DNA of 64,000 nt, taken from Pyxicephalus adspersus (taxonomy: Eukaryota > Chordata > Amphibia > Anura > Pyxicephalidae). A program made the translations under genes and the position numbers. The notes beneath the pieces are model-generated. The model did no database searches. It saw only the letters and a program-made list of their open reading frames with translations, and was not told where the DNA came from. The stretch lies in assembly GCF_032062135.1 (NCBI RefSeq), contig NC_092862.1, forward strand, positions 95,563,248 to 95,627,247, written 5' to 3'. Within the stretch, counting starts at the first letter, position 1, and every line of letters begins with the position of its first letter. Below are positions 37,013 to 48,000 of the stretch, one piece after another.

Positions 37013-38079
37013 TGTGTAGACCAACACATTAAAAAAAAAATAAGTATATGCCAGTTAGCTTGAAGAGGAGGAGATTGACTGGACAAGCATCACTTTGATG
37101 CAGATACCAGGTGGGGAATGTATTGCACTATATGTGAACAAAGAATCCCTGTTTTAATGCATTGATTGTTAGGAATGTGTTGGGGTACATAGAAGTGTGA
37201 CAGAGAGTCAACTGAGAGTCATAGATATTAAGGCATATATCATGACATAAATGATGTCATGATGATATTAGGTTTTTGGGCAACATGCCTATTCCTGTTG
37301 ATGAAATCTATTTCCTGGCCATACCTAAAATACAACCTGGTACTTTGTGTGAATGCCTTTTATCCTAAGATGCATTAACACTAAAGGTACAGTTAAAAGA
37401 ATAAAGATTGTCAGGGCAATTTAAACAAAAAAAATCCCTGTGATACATGTACATTTTCCCACGTTTTAGGAAAAACAGTACAGCAAGGAATGTTGTTCAC
37501 TCCCCCAAAAAATCTGTCCTATGAGCAATTACTGGTTCTTTTAATATGTAAACTTAAAATTTATGATTTATTGTTGCATGTAGTGTATATTTTGGTTGTT
37601 TTCTTGTAAACTTGACATTTCACATACTGTTACAACATTTATTTTGGGTAATAAAAAGAACAAAATAAAAAAATAATAAACATATTATTATACATAAAAA
37701 TAATAAAGAACATTTAAAAAAAGAAAATTAAGTAAAAGGAGTACAGAAAAATACCCGTTGATCCAATAGAGACCCAATGTACTGCATGTATTTTGTTCTT
37801 ATGTTACCCAGATACAGGTCTGATAAAATGTAACATTCCAATTTGCACTCAAAATGTATTCTTTTGACATTGAAAAATAAACTCTTCAGCATGAAGCCTT
37901 TAAACCCAGGATAAGAGAATGTTTATCAAATAAAGAGAAGCTTTGCTTACTTCAATCATTCAGTCATGTACTATCTATCATCAAAATACAAACATTATGT
38001 AAATTGTTAATTTTCTCTTTTACATAAATAAAAACATTTTTTTCTATTTACCTTTTGTTTTGCATTTCTGTTTGCTCAC
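37013..38079. other. Unassigned AT-rich intergenic DNA
   Basis: Nothing recognised. Confidence 0.5.
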
Positions 38080-38520
38080 CTTTTCTGTCCTTACCGCTAC
38101 AGCGATAAAGACTGAAGGAGAGAGCTGCATTGTCCTTTTATACTTATGTCACATATTACAGGAGTCTTCAGGCTGCTTCTTTTTTGCATGCCTGAGATTG
38201 GGCACTTCATCATTAGGGGCATGAGACAATTGTAAATTAAACAGTGCACAAAGTCACGCATGTGCAGAGTGGTATTGACACTCCGTTGTTACCATTCAGA
38301 AGCCCTGTCGGAAGTCATGTCACTGAATCTTTCGCACGTGAAAAGTGAGATTGAGAGTTGTCATCAGGAAACTAGAAAAAAGATGGCAGTGTGGGACATA
38401 CCAGGAATGGGGAAATAAATCAAGACAGTGCAGAATTGGCTGGGTGTGGTAAGTACATTAATCGAAGACTTTCAAAAAAAGAAAAGCTAAATAAAAAAGT
38501 TCTGCTTTAAATACGCCTAA
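38080..38520 (-). repeat. Unclassified repeat (family C) copy 2
   Basis: On the minus strand it shares, in order, AATTCTGCACTGTCTTG, CCACACTGCCATCTTT, ACTCTGCACATGCGTG, AATCTCAGGCATGC and GCAGCCTGAAGACTCC with the copies at 26505-26850 and 50440-50900. Confidence 0.5.
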
Positions 38521-38884
38521 AAATGATAAGTTTTTATTTATTGGTTGTGCTTAGGTAACATTCTCTACTTCTTTAGTATTCCAACCTTCTATCATACTGC
38601 TCCAGATGTTCTATTCCTAATTTAGGTATTGCCATAGTGTGATAGTATAGTGGAATACAGAAGGGCTGCCACTCAAATAATTTACACTGTCAATTTCATT
38701 TCATTTATTGGCCTACTTTGTTGTAGCTGTTTTCCTTACTTACACTAACACGTGTTCTGGTATTGGTTTTAGCACTGGTTTAACAGATATTACATTTTGC
38801 AAATCTTACTTTTTCTAAATAGCTGTTTTGACACATACTAGTAAATAAATATCTTAGTATGCAAGGATAGTGTTGTCACTAAAA

Positions 38885-38985
38885 AAACTTTTCCTTCCTC
38901 TTTCCAGTACGTACTGGACAGCGGGCGCTGCCATCTTCTTCCTTCTTCTTTTTACATCACCTGATATCGCACTTTCAATGGCTCA
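38885..38985 (+). repeat. Family C fragment, cut by the Rex1-like LINE
   Basis: GCTGCCATCTTCTTCCTTC and ATCACCTGATATCGCACT match the TCTTCC/CCTGATC block of family C. The sequence stops where the LINE begins at about 39000. Confidence 0.4.
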
Positions 38986-38999
38986 TTCAATAGATCCAA

Positions 39000-39743
39000 A
39001 AAGAACAATCTTTGGGTTGGTTACTGGGGATAAAGAAAATGCAGATTTACTAAATACTTTTTTTAAGCTCTGTGTACACAAAGGAAAATGGCGGAGCTCA
39101 AGTGCAAATTCATAATAGCAATGTCACTGAAACAGTTCACAATGGCTCAAAATTGATATGATTGAGAAACAGCTGGGCAAAATTAAGGTTGACAAAGCAC
39201 CAGGACCTGGTGGATTCAAGTGTCCTCAAAGAGCTGAGTTTAGGTATTTCAAAGCCATTATTCCTAATTTTTAGAGACTCTTTAGTCACTGGCATGGTAC
39301 CATTGGATTGGCATAAGGCCAATGTGGTTCCTATCTTGAAAAAGGGAGCAAAGTCATTACCAGGTAACTACAGACCCATTAGTTTAACGTCCATAGATGG
39401 AAAGGTTCTAGGGATTTTGATAAAGAACCACATAGAGGAGTTTCTGCTAGAAAATAATATTATAAGTGATAGTCAGCATGGCTTCAAGAAAGACCGAAGT
39501 TGTCAAACAAATTTACTCTTTTTTTATGAGGAAGTAAACAGGTAGACAGTGGCGTAGCAGTTGATATAGTGTACTTGGACTTTGCTAAAGCATTTGACAC
39601 TGTACCCCACAGATGGTTAATATGCAAGTTAGGGTCAATAGGTTTAGAAAAGTCAATCTGTAAATGGATAGAGAACTGGTTTAAAGATCGCATCCAGAGA
39701 GTAGTAACTGATGATTCATACTCCGAATGGTCCAAGGTTATTA
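39000..39743 (+). mobile_element. Rex1-like non-LTR retrotransposon (LINE), RT part 1
   Basis: Conceptual translation gives, in order: GDKENADLLNTFFKL (about 39025), PLDWHKANVVPILKKGAK and GNYRPISLTS (39162-39545, plus), QHGFKKDRSCQTNLL, then in another frame VYLDFAKAFDTVPHR (about 39565-39610). These are the N-terminal and palm blocks of CR1/Rex1-type LINE reverse transcriptases, including the first catalytic Asp of the LDFAKAFD block. The element is 5'-truncated, with at least one frameshift between 39545 and 39569, and is cut at 39743 by a DNA transposon. Confidence 0.85.
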
Positions 39744-40250
39744 CCCTGTTTCCACTATAATAAGGCACTGTCGTATATTTTTTGAAATGCCAAAATATGC
39801 CTTAGGTCTTATTTTCAGGGGGATGTCTTATTTTTCCATGAAGAAGACTACAGTACACATTTATTGTTGAAAATCCTTCTGATCACTCATGTGCCATTGA
39901 TTGTCCCCTTCTGATCACTCTGTGCCATTGATTGTCCCCTTCTGTTCACTGACTTACCTTTCTTTTGCTTCTACGGTACGGCCGGGTAACAGACTCCGTT
40001 AGGGCAGGGATCAGCAGCTTGCTTGTACTTCCTGGTGCGGAGTCGCGGGGGCTCATGTGCGGGCTTGTTACTTTCAGTTTGGCTCTGCACTGCAGCCAGG
40101 AGGAGATACACACTACAGCCATCGAGGAGACACACACAGTATCAGGTATCAGGATGTCTTATTTGCGGGAAAGTGCCTTATTTTAATTATTTTAGCAAAA
40201 ATCGGGGGTGGCTTATTTGATGGGGATGCCTTATTATCGGGGAAACACGG
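39744..40250. mobile_element. TA-flanked Tc1/mariner-type non-autonomous transposon inserted in the LINE RT
   Basis: Ends are CCCTGTTTCCACTATAATAA and, inverted, CCGTGTTTCCCCGATAATAA. TA flanks both sides (39742-39743 and 40251-40252). The RT reading frame stops making sense at the left border and resumes at the right border with GVPQGSVLGP, as expected for a clean insertion. The interior includes a ~32 bp tandem duplication (CTTCTGATCACTC...GATTGTCCCC) at about 39875-39945. No transposase is encoded. The termini resemble a MITE seen in several vertebrates. Confidence 0.8.
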
Positions 40251-41326
40251 TAGTGGTGTACCCCAGGGTTCAGTGTTGGGACCTCTAATTTTTAACATAT
40301 TTAAAAATGTTATAGAGATTGAGGTCAAAAGTACCATTTCTGTGTTTGCAGATGACATCAAACTATGTAATGGAAATAAGTCCATACAGGATGTCTATAA
40401 TCTACAAGCAGACCCGGATGTACTGTTTGATTGGGCAACCAAGTGGCAAATGACATTTATATATAGACATATATTTATATATGACATATAGATAAATGTA
40501 AAGTTATACACTTGGCAGCTAACAACATGCATGCTTCATACTCTCTAGGGGGAATACATTTGGGGGAGTCAGAAATGGAAAAGGATCTGGGGGTTCTGGT
40601 AGATCAAAGACCTAATAACAGCATGCAATGCCAACCTGAAATATCTAAAGCTAGCAAAGTACTTTCTTGTATTAAAAGAGGAAAAGACTACAGAGATGGA
40701 GACGTTATCCTGGCCCTGTACAAAGCATTGGTCAGACCACATCTGGAACATGCAGTCCAGTTTTGGGCACCAGTTCACAAAAAGGACATTGTGGAATTGG
40801 AGAGAGTGCAGAGAAGGGCAAATAAACTAATAAAAGGAATGGAGGAGCTCAGCTATGAGGAGAGATTAGCTGAACTGAATCTATTTTTCCTTGAGAAGAG
40901 ACGTATAAGGGGGATATGATCACCCTGTAAAAATATATAAACGGCCTATATAGAGAACTCTCTTCCCAAATATTCACTTTGAGATCATTACAAGGAATAA
41001 GAGGGCACTCTCTGCGTCTGGAGGAAAAGAAGTTTAAGCTCTGGATAAGGAAAGGATTCTTCACTGTAAGGTCTGTAAAAAAATGTTGAATCGGCTCCCT
41101 CAGGAAGTAGTTTCAGAAACTACTATAGATTGCTTTAAGAAAAAGCTGGATGTTTTTCTAGAAGCACAGAACATAACTGGGTATTAAGGCTTTAAAGTAA
41201 AGATAACAGTGACTGTTGATCCAGGGAACATCCGATTGCCTTATGGAATCAGGAAGGAATTTTTTTCCCCTGTTGAAGCTACTTGTACTAGGGTTTTTTT
41301 TTTGCCTTCCCCTGGACCAACTATGT
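40251..41326 (+). mobile_element. Rex1-like LINE, RT part 2 and 3' UTR
   Basis: Resumes with GVPQGSVLGPLIFNIF, then VFADDIKLCNG (catalytic ADD), WATKWQM, KDLGVLVDQR and LYKALVRPHLEHAVQFW (40512-40919), ERVQRRANKLIKG and a RR-RG block. A small AT insertion at 40460-40490 breaks the frame between WQM and the DKCKV block. The coding remnant fades near 41185. The 3' UTR contains GATCCAGGGAACATCCGATT and GGAATCAGGAAGGAATTTTT, a tail I associate with amphibian Rex1-like LINEs. Stops and frameshifts make it inactive. Confidence 0.85.
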
Positions 41327-41335
41327 CTTATAGGG

Positions 41336-41543
41336 CAGCGGTCCCCAACCACCGGGCCGCGGCCCACTACCGGTCCGCGGCGGTGTTTTCAGTGGGCCGC
41401 GAGTACATGATCCATTATTAAAAACGAAGCGGCACCCAACCACCATCCGCGGAGTTTGTATGAGATGCCGGTAAATGTACACAGTAGTCTGTGTACAAGC
41501 AATGCGAGCACATGACATGCAGCTCGATGGGGGGGGGGGGGGG
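41336..41543 (+). mobile_element. hAT-type MITE, 5' end
   Basis: Starts CAGCGGTCCCCAACCACCGG, then GGGCCGCGG and ACCGGTCCGCGG, the common hAT terminus. The right terminus is replaced by a 15-base G run (41529-41543). TTATAGGG before it (41328-41335) and TTATTGGG after the run (41544-41551) may be a degenerate 8 bp duplication, but this is weak. Confidence 0.6.
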
Positions 41544-42059
41544 TTATTGGGAGATTAGATGTATGTTGGTGGGCTGGGTGCCTATGTAGAGGTAAGTTGC
41601 TGAAGGAGAATATAAGGTGAGTATTGCAATAACAATTTATATTTTTAAAAAGACTGGAAATGGAAGAGATAATTAAATAAATTTGCACTTTAAGACAAAT
41701 GCCTAATCCATGATATGCAAAATCATTTCCCTGCCTTCATGCCAATGCAAGCCCCATCATTTTATTTTTATATTTAGTTCACCAAAATATTCGTTTGAAT
41801 TAATGTATATATCTATTTACACATTTTAGTTATTTAAAGCTATACAAAAACCTAAACTATCCAGACAAAACACTTTTAACTGAATTAGATTTATTTACTA
41901 GTATTCGTTGCAAATACTTGTCAAAGTTTTAGTCCAACATAAAGTATTAGTAATATAGATAAGTTAATATTGAGCCATTGTAATTCCAGTGTTAATATTT
42001 ATTTTGTATTGGTGCCATCTAGTGACTATTGTAAAGCTACATAAAATAGGAGAAAGAAA

Positions 42060-42115
42060 CAAATAAGGGAAGAAATCAAAAGAAGGAAGGAAGAAAGAAG
42101 GAAAGGTAAAAAAAT
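42060..42115. repeat. Purine-rich (GAA/GGAA) tract
   Basis: Imperfect AAG/GGAA repeats lead into the TA microsatellite. Confidence 0.7.
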
Positions 42116-42140
42116 ATTATATATATATATATAATATATA

Positions 42141-42185
<45 letters not shown>

Positions 42186-42219
42186 TTAAGACATATATAT
42201 ATACATGTATATATATATT
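42116..42219. repeat. (TA)n microsatellite
   Basis: Long imperfect AT dinucleotide array. Confidence 0.9.
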
Positions 42220-42269
42220 ACTGTTTTTTACTGTTATTTATTTTTTTGTTTTTTTTATTTTTATTTTTT

Positions 42270-42470
42270 GTGTACAGTGGCCATCCAACATCATTCATGA
42301 ATCTGTCAACGAACAACCACAATGGAATTGAAGGGGATAGACCGCAGCAGGGCTCGTTCATTTTCCCTCCCCTCTCAATAGAGCAGAATGGCACTATATG
42401 TACAGTCTTTTGTCATTGGAAAGGATCGTGAAAGATTCTTTCCAACGACAAGTCTTACGTGTATATTTTT
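42270..42470 (+). mobile_element. Family H MITE copy 4, 5' end lost
   Basis: GTGTACAGTGGCCATCCAAC, CCCTCCCCTCTCAATAGAGC and the hairpin (42416-42427 / 42434-42445, TTGGAAAGGATC / GATTCTTTCCAA) match copies 1 and 2. The right end is ACGTGTATATTT, decayed. The left end runs into T-rich sequence beside the TA microsatellite. Confidence 0.6.
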
Positions 42471-42899
42471 TCTTTTTTAAGCAGTCCACATGGCAAAACT
42501 TAGGGCTAAGTTTGAATAAATTTTGGCAAGGCAAAATCAAGTCTGAAAGCTACCTGTTCATCAGGCAAAACTCAGCAAGAGAGCTATGGGGGAGCATAAA
42601 TAAAAAATATATAAATTGGGCGTTTTTATAAACGCATTGGCTCACGTTTTTATTGCAGATTTTATTGCATGCCATATTTTGGAATTTTTGGATGTATACC
42701 TCAAGCAAAATAAAGTGTAGCTCGATACTTAACGTAGGTAGAGACTAAACGTAGGTAAGATATCAGATCTTTCTCTGTACAGATAAGCTAAATGTAAACT
42801 GAAACTCTAGCAGCTTTATTAATGCTACCTAAAATTTTGAAAACCTTTATTGAATACTTTAGCAAGAGAATGAAGAAACCACAGAGCAATTTCTGTCTG

Positions 42900-43450
42900 G
42901 CTGGGTCTTTGTTGCAGCCAACCAAATGAGAGGAACATGAGTCTAAATAGAGATGTGTAGTGACAGAATAATAAACAAGTGGGATGTTTTTCTTGTAGCC
43001 TTGATGAATGATGCACCCAGGTGTTTCCAATAATGACAATAAGCACTACAACTCAAAGTATTTCTGATTCAAGTATAATGCATTATTAGGCCATTAGAGG
43101 CTGAGTCAAGAAGACCATTTGTGCTCAGACCTATCAATAATGCTCCTTCCCAGCCTGCATTTAGGCCAGAGAAATTAGTCATACTGATATTCTATTTAAT
43201 AATAACCCAAAGAAGATGCATCAAGAATCTCATTACATTTTAACAGGGTTACAGTAGCCCAGAAGGACCACAAGTTTAATTTTCATAAGAGCATCCATTC
43301 CTCAATTATGTCAAACATGAAAATGTAAATGGCAAATTTAATGGTAACAATATCCCTCAAAGCACATTGGCAGGTAAGAACCATTATGTTGAGTGAATGC
43401 TGGCTGCATAACAAGAGGATGTTAAGTAAACAGCATTGAATTAAAATTGC
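42900..43450. other. Candidate conserved non-coding element 4
   Basis: Repeat-free sequence with balanced composition and blocks such as TTAGGCCATTAGAGGCTGAG and GAATCTCATTACATTTTAAC. No frame is kept through it. Flagged on texture only. Confidence 0.28.
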
Positions 43451-43816
43451 AGATTCCAGTTACTTGGGGTAAACATCTCTATGAGTGTTTTATGCACAGG
43501 GTTTGCTTATGCAGATATATTGCGCTCATGTACAAGAATTCAGCGTGCTATAATAGTGCAGAAATATCTAATGGGCCAAATTCTGGTATTTTGGCATCCA
43601 ACCTTCTTCCTGCTTTTATTTTCAGATTTGCATTAACATTGGTAGGGTTGTTTTTTTTATCAGAAAAAAGATACTTTCTGCAATTTCAAATTCATATTGT
43701 AGTTAAAGTTAACATTAATACCCAACCTTTATTTAGGCTTAAGATACAGAAAAGATACATTATAACCTCAGTTTATTTTTTTAATGCTACCTAAGTATTT
43801 ATTTTTTGCTGAGGAT

Positions 43817-43817
43817 A

Positions 43818-43862
<45 letters not shown>
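43817..43862. repeat. (TA)n microsatellite
   Basis: Uninterrupted TA dinucleotide run of about 22 units. Confidence 0.95.
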
Positions 43863-43865
<3 letters not shown>

Positions 43866-44389
43866 TATATTGGGAGTTTTTAAAGCTTCAGACCACAAAA
43901 TGCTCAATTGACTTCTTGTACACTGCTATAATTGCTTAAAATTTCTTAGCAAATGTTGACATTAAAACAGGGAATCTTGGTTTGCATGTATTACATTCAG
44001 TGTTCCAGCTAGCCATTGGCATCAAATTGAACCTTTTCTAGCAAGTCCCACTCTACTGTGTACAATACCAAATACCGGTACTTATTTTCTACTTACTTTC
44101 GTTGGATTACATATATTTAATATAATTATATATATTATAATGTTTTTATGTATAATACAATTTGCCAGAAAACTGACAGAATTAGAGGGTAGCTTGAACT
44201 CTTTGGTCAGTGACCTGTACTATGCAATGAAACAGAAAAATTCCTATTTTACTATGCATGTATTATATTATATAGTATATGCCAATTAAAGTATGCTATG
44301 AGCAAGGACGTATTTGGAATTTTGCAGAGTAGAGTAGGGACTAGTCAGTTAAGAAATAATGGAAAAAAAGAATGAAAAAAAAAAAGAAT

Positions 44390-44402
44390 GGGGGGGGGGG
44401 GG
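44390..44402. repeat. G homopolymer (13)
   Basis: Run of 13 G preceded by A-rich sequence. One of five G/C runs of 13 or more in the window. Confidence 0.95.
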
Positions 44403-44536
44403 CAATTAGGGCCACCTAATAATGATCTGAATTTATCTAATGGTCTAAAATTTAGTACATAATACAGTGGATTTGACTGCTTATGGATCACTGGGGTCTT
44501 GGTGATATTCCTGTGTTGAAATATATCTGTTTAGAG

Positions 44537-44813
44537 CAGTTTTTCTCAACCTGGTACCTGTGGGACCCTAGGTTACCTCCAGAGATCCCTGGGGGGTTTC
44601 TTGGGCAATAAGCAGTTTGCCCCTCTCAGGTCACTTTAAGCTAACACCAATGATCTTTTTTGCTATCTGCAATGAAGATATTCTTCCAATGGCCACTAAC
44701 CACAACCCTAATATACTATGATCTGTGGATATAGTAATTATAGAAGGGGTTCCCTGAAGACTTGAAAGAAATTTAAAGGGATCCCCCATGTAAAAAAAGG
44801 TAGAGAAAGATTG
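44537..44813 (+). mobile_element. hAT MITE with 8 bp target duplication (family T copy 1)
   Basis: Left end CAGTTTTTCTCAACCTGG, right end inverted CAATCTTTCTCTACC. Flanks GTTTAGAG (44529-44536) and GTTTAGAC (44814-44821) are an 8 bp duplication with one mismatch, diagnostic for hAT. Length 277 bp, non-coding. Confidence 0.85.
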
Positions 44814-44879
44814 GTTTAGACACTGATCATGGCATTGGTTTGTATTGTCTAGATTTACTACTGTAGAGTTACAGCTATA

Positions 44880-45260
44880 TAGATAAAACTAATTATGCTG
44901 ATTGAATGTATGCTATGGCTAAGCCCAGCTAGGGATTGTACTTTGGAACAGGCAGATAAACATAGACATTACAGTTCCATTTTTGCTGATTATTTAATCA
45001 CCAGTCCCACCCAGCCACATGTTCCAGATAACAGCAGCAATTATGTAAGTAGGCAGTGGAATATATTTGTTTATAGCTCAAGTAACTGTTAAGCTAATTG
45101 AACACTTTTCATTCAGTAAAGGGGTTGGCGTGAAATGGCTAATTATGTTATTGCCAATGCATTTGTAATTGTATTGAAAATGATAAGCAATCTCAGGAGA
45201 CTAGAGAAGAAACAGAAAATAGGTATTAAACAGCAAATTTCATTACACCAAAAAATTACT
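44880..45260. other. Candidate conserved non-coding element 5
   Basis: Repeat-free block with AAATGGCTAATTATGTTATT and CCAATGCATTTGTAATTGTA, that is TAATTA-type homeodomain cores in a high-complexity context. A 65-codon frame at 44895-45092 is not convincing. Confidence 0.3.
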
Positions 45261-45329
45261 CTTTAATTCCATAAATTAAAATAATATCCTTTTATAATCA
45301 TGCTGTCTTTACCAGAAAAAAGGGCATGA

Positions 45330-45690
45330 TATTTCTCATTGGAAAATAAACAAACTTACCTGCCTGTCTGCAATTTTTTTAAATATAAACTTACCTCTCC
45401 TTGCTCCAACATTTTCACCCAGTCCTCTTCCAGGTTTGGGATCTTGAGCCATCCTGACTGGCGAGGCTGGAATGGCATAACTCCTGCTTGTGTGCTTAGG
45501 AGTTAATTCTTGGCAGCTAGGTATGGTGAGATAGTCCAAAGTACCCATCAGGGATCCCTATGACACTGGTACATATCAGCATTGGGCACTTGTACTTTGG
45601 TAGGGTGCCCATTTGTTGGGAAAAAGCCCTTTAAACTGAAGGGTCATGTTGGCTGTCCCTAATACTTGGTACACCAGCCTGGATAGGCAT
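45330..45690. repeat. Probable unclassified repeat
   Basis: GC-richer than both flanks, with AACTTACCTGCC-like openings (twice, near 45354 and 45388) and GGCGAGGCTGGAATGGCATA. The style matches dispersed frog repeats but no second copy is in the window. A 70-codon minus frame (45336-45548) is probably incidental. Confidence 0.3.
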
Positions 45691-46139
45691 TCTAGGCAGA
45701 TACTGACTACAAATTATTATTAGCAATCATTGCATTTTTATTAAAAATCTTATTTTTATATATAATTTATAGTCTATAGGTAAATATAGTTTATGTCTTT
45801 TTTAGGTTTGACAAGTGAGTATCAAGAGAAGGTACAGAAAATTTAGTATTAACCCATTTACCCATGTTGCTACAGAAAAACAGGTGTTGGTAAATGATAA
45901 CAACTGTTCCTTTCCTACCATGACATGCAATATCAGTGAAAGTGAATTCTTTATAAATAGTCTCTTAGGAAATTATGATGACAAGTGCATGGTTAATATC
46001 AGTATAATGATTTTTGGAATTCACTAGTTGTGTTAATAAATATAGTTGGTTAATATACTTGCTACTATCATAAACATTAAAGGCTGTAAATGCAGTTATA
46101 ATGTATTCACTTGTGTTTTACGTATGACTAGCAAATTTA

Positions 46140-46560
46140 CACCTTCATAAAGTTGATACGGAGGACAAGAACATGTGTTTTCAAGAGAGGTGGTCAATTA
46201 AGACCATTGTAAAAGTCCATTTGTCATCACTAGAGAGGGCCAAAGTCATATTTCATTGCCCTCCATGTCTCCACCAGCAAAACTTCACAAGAAGCCCATA
46301 GTTGCCTTGGCATGTAGCACTCATCACTCAGGCCCCTGAGCATCTTGTAATAATAAACCAGTAATTGAAAGTGGAGTTCAGTGCTGCTGTTTGCATAGAC
46401 ACAGTGCTTGTTAAATGATTGCCACAGCAGGCAGTTCTCCAAGGTGATGAAAGAACCTATTAGTCTGCTTAGTCTGTGGCCAGTACGAGTGTGAAGACAG
46501 GATCTTTTCAAACAAATAACGGTCACACAGATTTAGACACTCTGTTTGCACGAAAGTTCC
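46140..46560. other. Candidate conserved non-coding element 6 (98 open codons on minus)
   Basis: Repeat-free, high-complexity block that stays open for 98 codons on the minus strand (46526-46230). I do not recognise the peptide. It has several Cys and Trp and no signal peptide or domain I can name. Either it is an unrecognised exon, or, more likely, a conserved non-coding block with a chance frame. Confidence 0.3.
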
Positions 46561-46967
46561 TGTTTAATCGATGTGATAAACACAAAGGTTTAAAATTCCT
46601 ATAATAGTTTTCAATACAGCTTTGAATTCCTCCAAACCTGATTATTAATAAAAATCTAAAAGTTCATCTGGTATTTATCCTTATCTCAGCAAATACTTTT
46701 ATGTTAACTGTGTTATTCTGTGTAAAACACATGAATAGTTGAGTTACTGGTATAAAAATGTTGCAGTGATAAATATTAAAGTGATAAAATAATGTAATAT
46801 TGGTAACATTGACACACTCTTATGTCCCTAAAGTCCAAGGGTAATACCTGGGATTATGTAAAAGATGTAGTGTTTTCATTGCAATACTTGAGTGATTACA
46901 AATAATTTAAATTTAAAGAATGCATTGACCCTGATAGTAACAAGAAAAAATATAAATTATTATTGTA

Positions 46968-47084
46968 TGATAGCCAAAAAGATCATTGGTGTCAGTTAAA
47001 CTGACCTGAAAGGCACAAACTGTTTTTTTGCTCATAGAACCGCTAGCAACCTCTGGAGGAACCCTGGTGGAGAAACACTAGGTT
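46968..47084 (-). mobile_element. hAT MITE family T copy 2 (first ~115 bp, reverse)
   Basis: The minus strand aligns with the left part of 44537-44813: GTGTTTCTCCACCAGGG at the end, GGTTCCTCCAGAGG, CAGTTTGTGCCTTTCAGGTC and CTGACACCAATGATCTTTTT. The rest of the element is missing. Confidence 0.7.
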
Positions 47085-47171
47085 AATGTGTTTTGTAGTT
47101 TTGAGATGGTTATTATAGGTCACATGCTCCTAACCATGGTTAAAAGCTTTTGTGCATGGTTGTTGGAAACA

Positions 47172-47280
47172 AGTAGATGGCGCTGTTTCCTTGTAAAATG
47201 TGTAACCAACTGTTTTAAGAATAAACTGCACAGCAAGAGTTTGTTACCCAGTTTAAATGAGGACACAGCACCATCTACTG
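47172..47280. repeat. Inverted repeat with two opposed CTCF-like cores
   Basis: AGTAGATGGCGCTGTTTCCT at 47172 and the inverted copy AGTAGATGGTGCTGTGTCCT ending at 47280 form arms of about 40 bp (about 80 percent paired) around a ~30 bp centre. One arm type also occurs at 17396-17450, so this is a dispersed palindromic repeat. TAGATGGCGCT resembles the CTCF core. Confidence 0.5.
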
Positions 47281-48000
47281 CTGTAACCTGAATATAAACC
47301 AATATTTTATTATAACTGGTATTGTCATGTAAAAAAAATATCTGTTTATACTGAAATATTTCCTATGACATTTTATACAGTTTTTTCTTTTTAATTTAAT
47401 TTACAGCCACAAAATGTTATAACTTGTGTGATGTTTTTTCTTGATAAATAAGAAGCGCACTTTTTAAACGTGCCTGTGCTCCTCTAGTGCATCCTCTTAC
47501 AAATTTGGCAGCTAGACTTGAGCACTGTTGGGTCAGAGCAGGCCTCATGCTTTACCACACCCAAAAGCACTGGATATTATTACTGGCTATGGCAGTGAAA
47601 AAAGAGTGGAAACATTCTGGAGAGGTAAGTATTGGTCAGGGGGACACCTGGAGACACTCAACAATGGCCTAAATGAATGGAACATCCATATCTGAAATAG
47701 TATTTTAATTTGTTAAAACCAACATTTATGGAAAAACACATATAGCAGATAACAGACCAAATAATCTGATATACAGTATATCATGCAAGGAAAATGACAG
47801 ATGTGAATCAATGAATAGTACTAATAATATTAGTAATAATATTGCTATTAGGTTAAAGGAGTCACTTTTAAAATCTTTTTTTTGTCCAAAATGGCATCGG
47901 TGCCCTCTTCAGTGTCACCCTCTGCTCAGGGATCCTATTCTCTGCTCACTTCCTCGTCTAGGTAAGGTGACTCTGTGACAGCTGCCCCTTTACCTTAGAG

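Noticed and set aside
36776..37086. Frames of 63-83 codons with repeating Tyr-Ile and Ser-Leu
   Set aside because: Direct translation of TA and GA microsatellites across an assembly gap.
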